Assembly: GCA_012656075.1 (NCBI GenBank)
Contig: JAAKBF010000063.1
Location: forward strand, 408,764 to 472,763
Length of the DNA: 64,000 nt
Source of the DNA: Phytophthora hibernalis
Lineage: Eukaryota; Oomycota; Peronosporomycetes; Peronosporales; Peronosporaceae
Direction: 5' to 3'
Both the position numbers and the translations under genes were made by a program. The notes below the pieces were generated by a model. That model searched no databases. It was not told the origin of the DNA and worked only from the letters and a program-made list of their open reading frames with translations. The stretch's first letter is position 1. Each line of letters begins with the position of its first letter. Positions 55,407 through 64,000 of this stretch are shown here, piece by piece.

Positions 55407-58400
55407 TTACGACTGCACCACAGGGTCTTTCTTAGCTACAGGGGCTTGCACAGCCACTGGGTATCCCAGGCCTTCCTTGACCACCGCATCTTCCAGGTTT
55501 TCCTTGACCACTGGGTCATCTAGGTTTTCCTAACCACTGGGCTTCCGTGGCCACTGGACCTTCCAGGCCTTCCATGGCCACTGGGCCTCCCAGAGCTTCC
55601 ATGGTCACTGGGCTTTCTAGGACTTCCAGGACTTTCGCGGTCACTGGTTCTTGTTTCGGCACTGACTGATCCGTCGGCACTGCGTCCTTCATTACATCCG
55701 CCACGGTCTCAGCCTTATCTCCTGAAAGACGAACTGGGCTTACAGATCGGCTCGATGTTGCAGATGTTGATCCAGATACGCTAAGCTGCTCTCGTTTTAC
55801 CTTTTCATGGTCTATTTTCAGATCTCGCAGTTCTTTGCGGAGCTTGAAATTGAAGCCATGCTTGGCGTCACGCACGTTAAAGAGACGGTAATACTTGGCC
55901 CACTGCAGCTCACGTGCTGTCGGGCCCGTTTGAACAGTCATTTTCTCGATCGTCGTTCGGTCTCCCATACTAACGTGTGCCGTCAAAGAAAGTCGTCTTG
56001 CCGTACTTTTGGTCTCTTTATCACTCTGGATTTTCTCCTGGATAAGAGCGCGCTTGCGTTGCTTCATCTGTTCTTTCTTTGTAAGCTTCTTCACCGGCAA
56101 GTCGTGAGCTTGGTTGATCTTCTCTGGTGCCATAGTTCCACGGCAGTTTTTCGACTTACAGTGGCATTTCCACTCCATCGCTTGCTTCGTATGGAACTGG
56201 TAGTCATACGAGAGTTCAGTGCCTGGCTCAATATCCTTTAACGCGGTGATAGCGATTCGGTTGACACCCTTTACGCGCCACTTCAGCAAGTGACAGTTCG
56301 GATCACACGAGTGGTTAATGAACCTGGAGACGCTACCTTTAAACCGCGCGTCGATGTACTCGCCCTTCCCCAGCTCCATGATGTACATGTTCTTGTCCTC
56401 AGGACTATTCTTGGCGTGATCAAGCAGCCGACGCTCCTTCTCTTCTTCATTGATCACTTCGCCAACGTACTCTATCACTAATTGTCCCGCCTTGGCAGAC
56501 TCCAACAACCGAAGACCCCAACCTTTCTCAATCGTGTGAAACTTCTGGAAGCGCGGGTATATTTTCTGGTGAAGCGCGCGGTTTCCACAGTTCTCACCAA
56601 GCGTACAGTTTGATTCTTTGGTGTGCTTGTTGAATTTCATCCCTGGAGTAGGAGCAGGACCAAAACACTCAGTGAAACTTAGCCGGTTGATGCAATCATC
56701 TCCACACTGTTCCTTGCAAACACACATGGGTGAGTCTTCCAGCGAAATCTTGGGCTGTTTAAAAGTGTAAATGCTACGACCAAGCTTGCGGTATGTTGGT
56801 GGTTGCAGGCGAACATCGTTGATAATATTCAGCAGAAGTCGAAAGTGGTGGCAATCATCAGGATTAGTAGCATCCGGGTCACGCTTCGGAAGGAACATCC
56901 ACGGAAGGTGCAAACTGGAATCTACCGTAACAGTGTCAATGTTCCGGTCGGAAAGGTAGAACGACGGGATCTTCGGCAGCTCGTCATCAGGATGCCTCCA
57001 GCATAGTAAACCAACTGTGTTATAGCGAGCACTTGGAGGTACACACTGCGGGTGATATGCTTCGGGACACTTCAAGCAGCACATGAGATCCGAGCTCTTT
57101 TTCTTCCCTCACACAAAGCAGATGTGGCGAGGGCAGCGAAATGAAGCGTCTGACTCGAGCAACTCCTCCACTGTTGACGAACCCATGGCTTTACCCCCAG
57201 CTCGGCGTGACATTTTGTTGGAATTGACACAGGTCTGGTGAAAGAACTTGCCGCATGACGTGGCACTGCAGCGAAAGACACCGCCCTTCTCGTTGATTGT
57301 GCCGTTGCGGCCACACCCGAAGCATAGCTGCTCGTTAGTACGGCATTGTTCGCACAGCCATTCCTCGCCCTCGGGGGCCGATTCGATGCCCAGACAGGAG
57401 AAATGGTACGACTTGAGGCATCCTCCATCGCACAATATCATGTCCGTGAGTTCGTCATCCTCAATCTCGCCACAGATACCGCATAGGTCTTCTTCTGGGA
57501 ACTTTGACTCGACCTCCGATTCGTCCTTTTTCTTGGCCGGGGTCTTCGGTTTTTCAGTGCTCCGTTCTCAATTCGCTTTGTAATTGCGCGTCCTGATCGG
57601 GTAAGACCAGTTTGAACAAACTGTGGGGCCAGTTTCGCTCCTCCGCACGAAGCAGCTCGGGGTTGTTAACCAAGGACGGCACAATTGAGGTTTTTAACCA
57701 CTCCACGACGATGCTTCTCGATCTTGGCTTGATGCTTAGCCCACGCCTCAACGGCTTTTGTGGCCCGGGGCTTAATCCGGTAGCTACTAGCTTTTTCGAT
57801 CTTTTCATCACATTTGGCATTCCAGCCCATGTAGTGAGCAGTGTAGCCCTCGTCATCTACACGCTTGATCTTGGCCGCAAGCCACTCTTTGGTGCGCACG
57901 TCGTATACATCCACCTGCTGTTTGTTCTCCAAACTTCGACAGAACTCTTCATGCGCACGCTTGTCCTCGTCAGTAGAGTGCAACGCACCGTTGCAAAGCA
58001 CCTCGTCCTCGTCCACCGGTTCGCTCATTTCCACGTCATTGGAGCAGTCCTCCACGGTTTCGTCAGTGGTTTGGCCGGCAGAGCTCGGGACTAAAACGTC
58101 GTCACCTCCAAGAGCAGCACGTTTGCGCGGGTGCAACTCCAGTGACACAATGTCCTCTTCATGGGGACGCTTGTTGGCACCATTCACCGCCTCCTTGACG
58201 TCACGGCTCCCTTCTATAGTCGACTTCTCAGTTGGAGCAGCATTCTTAATGGCAGCTTCTCCGTTCACCTTTGTAGCCACTACGTCACGTGCAATATTAG
58301 TCAATCCGTCAACCACAGGGGCAGTAACAGCCGCTGTAGTCTCGAGTTGACGGCAACGGGGGCCTTCTCTCCTTCTTCTGCAGTAGTGTCACAGTCTGCC

Positions 58401-58650
58401 TCGCTGTCAGTTGGCTCAACCGACGGCTTGCTACTGGTTGCGTCAGTTTCCACCGCCTTGACGCTTCCATTGGCAGATAAAGCGCCGCCAGTGGCTGCGC
58501 TCTTCACTGTTGCTCCCTCCTCCACTCCGTTGACGGCAACGCTGGCTGCGAGCTCAGTCACGCTAACAAGTTGCTCGACAGTCTGTTGCACCTGCGCTTG
58601 CTGGGAACGCCCGCGTCGTTCACAGAGGCGCTGCTCGCTCCCTCCTCCAT
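55407..58650 (-). CDS. PHD-AWS-SET histone methyltransferase (NSD/ASH1/SETD2 class)
   Basis: Predicted nuclear H3K36-type lysine methyltransferase. Start ATG 58650 (MEEGASSASVNDAG); end TAA 55409-55407 after a frame change near 55535. Order: a low-complexity N-terminus; a Tudor/chromo-barrel-like module (VDVYDVRTKEWLAAKIKRVD, YTAHYMGWNAKCDEKI, about 57910-57760); PHD1 (LCGICGEIEDDELTDMILCD, YHFSCLG, WLCEQC); PHD2 (CFGCGRNGTINEKGGVFRC, CGKFFHQTC); PHD3 (DLMCCLKCPEAYHPQC); AWS (CVCKEQCGDDCINRLSFTEC); SET (KGWGLRLLESAKAGQ, EYVGEV, RFINHSCDPNCHLLKW, GTELSYDYQF); post-SET (WKCHCKSKNCRGTM). SAM-binding and catalytic motifs are intact. An in-frame TGA (57111-57109) falls where PHD3 should have a zinc Cys. 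The C-terminus has short Pro/Val/Glu repeats. Frame changes also occur near 58610, 58310 and 57700-57550. Confidence 0.85.
55420..55640 (-). repeat. Degenerate short coding repeats at the C-terminus of the SET gene
   Basis: Tandem units of about 27-33 bp on the minus strand encode variants of GPVAMEGLE and PVVKENLED. They cross the frame change near 55535, and the repeat register is the reason to extend the gene to 55407. Confidence 0.6.
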
Positions 58651-58804
58651 CTTATCCTTGGCGCCAAAGTTAAATGACCTCCTTGGTCAAAACTATAAAT
58701 AGACAGGTCGCTGGTGATTGGTGCAAATAAAAATAGCAATACAGTAGTAGAACAAAAACTACTGTCGTAGTAGTGACAACCATCTGAGAAGCAAGCTCTT
58801 TAGC

Positions 58805-59941
58805 TCAATTCAACGTGGAGGTGTCAACGTCGGGGCAATGTGCGCCCAATGAAGCTTGCACAAACCTTACTAATGCATCCTGCATTTGCAGTTGAAAAAT
58901 AAAGTTCGCGAATCGAGACGCGACCAACAGTTCACTCACTTTGGAAGTCGGCAACCAGCTTCTCAATCTAGAAACCAGGTCCAGCGGGGTTTTCCGTCGT
59001 CGTTTTTCGCACAAGAAGCTCCTTCCTTTCTCGCTCGCGTCGAAGGCGGTGGCCACATGAAGTGGCGTGACTCCGAACTTGCTCTTCTCGCTCGCGTCGG
59101 CTCCATGTGCCAATAGCACCATCGCGGTGCGTTCGTATCCGTCACAAAGGGCCTGGTGCAGCGGGAAACCCCGATGTATCATTATCTTGGTTGGCGTCAG
59201 CCCCGTGAGACAACAACAGCTCGGCTAGCGCCACGTGAATCCACTCTGGCTCCTCTTCAATAATCCTTAGAGGCTCCTCTTCAGCCAAACTCGTTTTGTC
59301 AAGAAAGATGGCGTCGTGGCGGGAAAGTAGTCCTTCTTGTTAGGACCTGCTTTCCCGTTCACAAGTAGCAGCTTGGCAATGTCCACTCGCCCACGACGAA
59401 CAGCCAGATGCAACGGCGTTATCATGCGGGTGTTGCTCGCGTTCACGTCCACCCCGCAGCAATAAGTCGCGCGGTGAAATCAACGCGTCCGTAGTCTGCG
59501 GCGTAGTGCAGTGCCGTGTTGCCCTGTTGGTCGACCTCGTCCTTTAGACCGTCGACATAGACCAATTCGAGCACGTGTTGGGCATTATGCTCCGCCACCG
59601 CATGCAACAATGTGTGCCCCACTAGATTGCTTTCCTCCAGACTCGCTCCACGTGAAAGCAGCAGCTTTACCATCCCAACGTTATCGCGCTTGACAGCTTC
59701 AAACAGTAGAGGGTCTTCATAGCGAACAATGGTGCTCGTATGTGGAGCCAACTGCAGCTCACTGGCATCCAGCACAAGCAGCGGTTCCTCTCCAAAACTT
59801 TTCGGCGACTTCGTCCGAGGCTTCCCAGATCACAAACTCCTCCTTTGCTGCCGGGAGCAGTAGCTTAAGCACTTCCAAGTGGCCATTCTCTGCTGCACGA
59901 ATGCACGCCTTAGGCTCCGTTTCTTTCATCGAGCGTGTCAT
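58805..59941 (-). CDS. Ankyrin-repeat protein
   Basis: Minus-strand gene, ATG 59941 to TGA 58807-58805, about 375 codons and apparently without introns. Repeats seen in order: CIRAAENGHLEVLKLLLPA; PLLFEAVKRDNVGMVKLLLS; GHTLLHAVAEHNAQHVLELV; GNTALHYAADYGRVDFTARL; MITPLHLAVRRGRVDIAKLL; GFPLHQALCDGYERTAMVLL; FGVTPLHVATAFDASEKG; and a C-terminal helical tail ending DVDTSTLN. The TPLHxA and GHLEVLKLLL signatures are textbook ankyrin. Frame changes near 59790, 59454 (a G missing in GGGG) and 59320-59190 break the frame. It encodes a protein-interaction scaffold with no other domain; the partner is unknown. It lies directly upstream of the SET-domain gene in the same direction, with 154 bp between. 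Confidence 0.75.
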
Positions 59942-61368
59942 CCCTTTTCCCCAACATTTGGGATAACCACAGCGCCTGCTTCGAGAAGGCTACGGACGGT
60001 CAATACGTCCCAATGGCACTGGCATCGGCTAAAGAAGGCTTGGATGTTGAGCTTGCAGAAGTTGCCATCCTTGTTCGAGGTATCCTCCACGATTCCGCTT
60101 CTCGGCAAAACTACAAGTGCTGAAGATTCTTACGGTGAGAATCTAACCAAGCATTCGTCCTTACAAAATCGGCATCCGTTGGAGGCAAAATTGGGTTGCG
60201 GGCCGCGGGCCGCAGCTCGGTAGTTTTGAGACATTTACGTACATGTAATATACAAAAATATATTATGTGTACCGGTACTATAAACGTGTTTCTATTAATA
60301 TTAGACAATACTTGTACACACTATTGCTGCCTTCAGTGGTGAACTCGGTTGAATTGCTCACCAATCTGCTGTTGATCAGACGAACTAGGTACGTTGTTTA
60401 GTCTGGGAGATAGAATATTACATGTAGGCGTGGCGTTGGCATTGATGAAATTTATTTTCACCCCGCTATTTATTGGTATTCACGAAAGCCCGCGTACTCG
60501 TCGCAGTGCATGGTGTCGAGTCCACAGTGCATAGGCTCACATATTGCCTGCGCCGATATTAAATTTGCGCACGCAATCGTACTCAACCTACGCACTACAC
60601 AGAACATGGCTTCATCTCGCATGTACTCACTCATTAACACTCAACCTACTCGATGGCTCACACAACGTTACACTCAACCGGCGCACACAACACAGAACTT
60701 GTCTTCAGCTTCCATGAGCTCGCTCGTTCGCACTCAACAAACCCATCGAGCTCACACACTACACTCAAACTCAACGGCTCACACACTACTCTACACACTG
60801 AATATACCTTCAGTCCAACAAGCTTGCTCGTTCACACTCAACACATCGACCGAAAATCAATCTCGATGGTAGATTTGTTTGTCGTATCCCGAAATATTAG
60901 ATGCACTAAACAGATCGATCTGTCCTTTTTATAGACCTCGATTTATTAAATCGACCTCGAGTTATTATAACTCGAGCAACCGGCCAAGTGAAAACGACAA
61001 AAGCATAGCAAAGCACAATATATTTAGGCTATAACGTGGTGGTCAAAACTCCTTTTTGGAATGCGCGCGAAAGCAAGCCATTCCGCTGTCACAATATAGC
61101 TCGGTTGTGGTTATTTGGTATCACCGATCTCGGGGATCGCCACACGAAGATACAAGGAATACAACGATTGACGAGGAAGGACACACGACGTAACGAGCAA
61201 TGTCATGGTCAGCGTAGTATCGACTGTAGGACAAGCGAAGTGATGGTAACGACAGCTCGAAACTAGCTATATGGAGGAGAGAACACCACATGTCTAGCTC
61301 GAACGCGATTATGCTCACTTTTGAATTGCCTTCTTACCTCGCAAGCTACTACTCCAACCTTCAGCAAC
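59942..61368. repeat. Gene-free stretch with low-complexity CACTCAAC/CTCACACA repeats
   Basis: Between about 60580 and 60860 the motifs ACACTCAAC, CTCACACA and GCTCGTTCGCACTCAAC recur irregularly, giving Thr/His/Ser-rich shadow ORFs. A palindromic CTCGAGTTATTATAACTCGAG block lies near 60957-60977. No gene is supported. Confidence 0.45.
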
Positions 61369-62480
61369 AATGGCTACCAACCTTCCTCCGATCGATTTCA
61401 ATTCCGACCATTTCTGTAACGACGGATCGGATTGGAGTGACGATGTCTCCAATGAGACGATTATCATCGAGTCTCTACAACAATGACGATTTGATCGTTC
61501 AGGGTGTTTCAAGAAACAAATTTTGGGTCGGCTTTATCGCTACGAGAACAACACTTTTGGGCAGTGAAATATACGGCCGTATCGAGAGTGAGTCACTTTG
61601 CGACGTTTGAAACAACCCAGGCCTGAAGTTCTTTCAGTTCCACTTTACGTACTACGAAGGCGAGGTTTTGCATCGAGTTATCGGGTGGGCGCATGCTCAG
61701 CTTGTCGATCGAATGAGGCAGCAACAAAGCTCCCTCTTCTTTGATGTCACGTACAGATGTGTACCGGAGCCGTTCTACCAGCTTGTGGTCACCATGATAT
61801 TCGACAACATTTCCGACCTGTACTTGCCGTGTTTTATGTGTTAACGATGGGCAAGACTACAGATGTCTACGAGCATTTGTTGCACTTCGTGCTCATTGCA
61901 ACCAAGATAAAACCCAAGCCAGCTCATGTGCCTGCGATTTCGAGTATGCAATGATCAAGGATATCAATAATCGGTTTCCTGAAACCCGCATCATTGGGTG
62001 CCTTTTTCACTTCAAGCAAGTAATTCGACAAAATTACTGAAACTTTAAATTTCGGAAGAAGAAGTGTTCCTTGCAATGCAGGAGGGCTGCTTCGACAGAC
62101 TGACGGTGATCCCGCGCTCCGATATCACTGGTAAGGGAAGCGTGATGATCGATCTCGGTTGAAGCGTGACTGTCTGGCAGCTGGAATTTCCTATTCAAAG
62201 GAGAACTGGAAGTGATTTGGGAAATATTTTGAGAGGACGTGGATCAAGAAATTCAAGCCGGAATGGTGGAATGTGTCTGGTCATCGTCAAGATTTAGTGA
62301 ACCGGACGAACAACCCCCTCGAGCGCTACAACAGATCGCTTAATGAGGCATTTTCCGTTGCACACCCAAATGCCACTCTGTTATTGAAGAGCAAAGTCGT
62401 GAAAATATCAGACTTTTGCGGATATTTCAAACCGTCGGGTTCGCGCTCGAAATCACGCTCGCGTCCTCACTTCCTCTGAC
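61369..62480 (+). pseudogene. MULE-type transposase remnant, second family
   Basis: Plus-strand relic. A possible start at 61369 reads MATNLPPIDFNSDHFC. The core follows in several frames: RQQQSSLFFDVTYRCVPEPF (first catalytic Asp in FFDVTYR), YVLTMGKTTDVYEHLLHFV, CDFEYAMIKDINNRFPETRI (second Asp), GCLFHFKQVIRQNY, WNVSGHRQDLVNRTNNPLER (catalytic Glu) and YNRSLNEAF. Motif order matches a MULE group common in oomycetes and differs from the copy at 15535-17901 (DVTYRC versus DSTHN, CLFHF versus CWFHV). At least four frame changes or stops make it inactive. Confidence 0.75.
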
Positions 62481-63022
62481 CTCGAACCCTGCCTCGGAGT
62501 CCGATTCGGATACCGAGGGTTTGTTTATTCTGAAGTCAGCCCCGCCCCTCGTCGATAGCGTCGGTCTCCCCGGAGTACTATTGTACTCGTCATCAGTCAT
62601 TGGACCCAAATGTAGCCATCCATTTTGATAGGTAGATGATCTAAAAGCTATAGTTACAGGTAGCTATAAGGGGTGATTTTGCATGCAGATTTCAGAAATG
62701 AGATCAGAATTGGTCAATTCGCAGTCCTTTATGCTCAAACGAGCGCCTAAAAACCGTCCCATGTTCGTAATAGTTGCGGGAAAATATCTTCAGGGCGACT
62801 TGTGATTGGACGATAAGTAAAAACCCGTGGAATTACATGAAAAAGACGACAATCACACGAACGCACAACGACAAGATTGTAACCAGATGGGCAAAAGAGA
62901 TAATCCATTATTTATTCATAGAAATATCTACTAGTCTTCCGCTGCCATGAGCTGCTGCTCTACCAATTCTGGAGCGCTCTCAGAGTAGTCGCTTTCATAC
63001 TGAACACACTAATGAACTCCTT
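62481..63022. other. Spacer between two transposon remnants
   Basis: The left part may encode the C-terminal Ser/Asp-rich tail of the MULE relic (SNPASESDSDTEG near 62480-62520). No other gene is seen. Confidence 0.35.
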
Positions 63023-64000
63023 TCATTTGATTGTGTCGAGGCCATCTAGCACTTTTTGGACTGCATCATTGCCATTTTTTGGTGGATTTTGTGCGATTCT
63101 GCCTTTCACGGTCGCCCAGATCAGTTCGATTGGTTGAAGTTCTGGGTGGTACGGAGGCGAAAAGAGTAGATAGTGACCATGAAGTGCTGCTGTAACTTGA
63201 GCCCGGTATACGGGATTCTCTTTAAAAGCATAACTAGCTCCATGAGCTTGGATTTTGTGTCCTTCGTGCCAAAAGCGGCACCTGCATATTTTCCATGTAT
63301 AATGTTTGATTAGTTGCAATATGTTAAACAAATGAACGGGCTCGTCCCTTTGCTCGTTAGCCACAAGCGCATTTCAGAACGCACCCAACTCATCGTTGGA
63401 CCTTTGTTGGTTTGGTTTTTGTGGTAGGACGCTCCGTCCATGTGAATCGTGCAGGGCCATGCTTTTGCTCAGCGTTGTGCACAGCATAGTAAACCAGCGA
63501 TCGAACGTTACAGTATCAAAGTTTCCATGGTAGTCTACATCCTCATCCATTTCGTCCTTTTTCTATTAAGGGTTGAGATCCAACATTTTGTTGATTTCTC
63601 AACGAGGCCAGCTTCCATACGTCCACCTTGAGTTGCAATATACATGGCCGACACAATTCAAGCTCTACACTTTACAATGCATTTGTGTCAGTGAGATATT
63701 CGCGATAAAACAATTAAAAATTTACCGAAGGCCGCTTTTGTTGAAGCGGATTTTATCTTCTAAAACCCAAGTGTTTCCGGCAACGTGGTTTACGTTGCAG
63801 AAAGACTCAAGAAAACCTCTGTTCGGCGAGGGTTCAGCTCACCTTTCCGTATTGGTCGCCTATTTGACAGCTTTTTGTTCAAATAGGCATTGCGAAACAG
63901 CGCGTTGCCCGGAGTGTCTGCCGATATGTGTCTCTTTTTACCGACAATGTAGTGAAAGTTGAGTTCGTGGAACAGTCGCTGCATCGTTCGTATCTCTAAA
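63023..64000 (-). pseudogene. Tc1/IS630-like transposase, decayed, cut by window edge
   Basis: Minus-strand transposase entering from the right edge. Pieces in order: QRLFHELNFHYIVGKKRHIS (63984-63920), RTEVFL plus a shifted ESFCNVNH-like block and DKIRF-type sequence (about 63800-63740), FDTVTFDRWFTMLCTTL (about 63510), HMDGASYHKN-like sequence (about 63440), and finally HYLLFSPPYHPELQPIELIW with ATVKGRIAQNPPK (about 63170-63080), which carries the third catalytic residue (Glu in PIELIW). The order corresponds to the DDE_3 superfamily. Multiple frame changes between the pieces show decay or read errors. The N-terminal DNA-binding part lies outside the window. Confidence 0.75.

Noticed and set aside
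57109..57111. Selenocysteine or programmed readthrough at the TGA in PHD3
   Set aside because: No reason for Sec at a structural zinc ligand and no supporting element seen; a base error or mutation is simpler. Kept only as a nonsense/error finding.
60510..60872. Thr/Ser/His-rich open frame
   Set aside because: Arises from low-complexity CACTCAAC/CTCACACA repeats; no start context, splice sites or domain.
1..64000. RXLR- or Crinkler-type effector genes
   Set aside because: No signal peptide followed by an RXLR-EER or LxLFLAK motif was seen on either strand; the only secreted enzyme recognised is the LPMO.

Overview
The window looks like nuclear DNA of an oomycete, most probably Phytophthora or a close relative. 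Signs of this are an AA17-type LPMO gene (a family known from oomycetes), very short introns of about 60-75 nt with GT..AG ends, G/C-ending codons in the cellular genes, tightly packed genes with 150-250 bp spacers, oomycete-type initiator motifs (TCATTTCC/TCATTTTGC) upstream of starts, and transposon families typical of these genomes (Ty3/gypsy-like gag, pogo-like, MULE, Tc1/IS630-like). The taxonomic call is inference; no species marker was seen.

Layout. 1-18,000 is transposon-rich and gene-poor: a gag fragment with a CCHC knuckle (minus strand), a decayed retroelement protease/pol segment, terminal-inverted-repeat (TIR) elements, two pogo-like transposase remnants, an unrecognised coding region, and a MULE transposase interrupted by an in-frame stop. 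18,700-19,650 carries the secreted AA17 LPMO gene. 19,900-22,600 holds small TIR elements. 22,670-33,950 is a compact housekeeping block: MTFMT (mitochondrial Met-tRNA formyltransferase), a four-helix membrane protein, SPCS3 (signal peptidase subunit), a BAR-like/SBF2-domain protein, PSMB3 (20S proteasome beta3) and U2SURP (U2 snRNP protein). 35,690-36,790 encodes a mucin-like single-pass membrane protein. 36,800-41,590 is repeat-rich (a tRNA-Arg-like fragment, a 707-bp TIR element, a palindrome-containing repeat array, an ankyrin fragment, a MITE). 41,590-52,440 is a second block, all on the plus strand: INTS2 (Integrator), a large EF-hand protein and a TUG-UBL1/PUB/UBX protein. After a pogo-like element (52,600-54,060) come a PHD-PHD-AWS-SET histone methyltransferase and an ankyrin-repeat gene, both on the minus strand. 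The right edge holds a second MULE remnant and a Tc1/IS630-like transposase that runs off the end.

How the genes fit together. The cellular genes are unlinked housekeeping functions (translation, secretion, proteolysis, splicing, snRNA/transcription, p97-linked ubiquitin functions, chromatin); no operon-like pathway is apparent. Two gene pairs are divergent across about 200-230 bp (MTFMT/membrane protein; PSMB3/U2SURP).

Quality caveat. Nearly every long conserved gene needs one or more single-base insertions to stay in frame, usually at short homopolymers, while short genes such as PSMB3 are intact. This looks more like residual assembly indels than mass pseudogenisation, so frameshifts are reported as observations, not as proof of loss of function.
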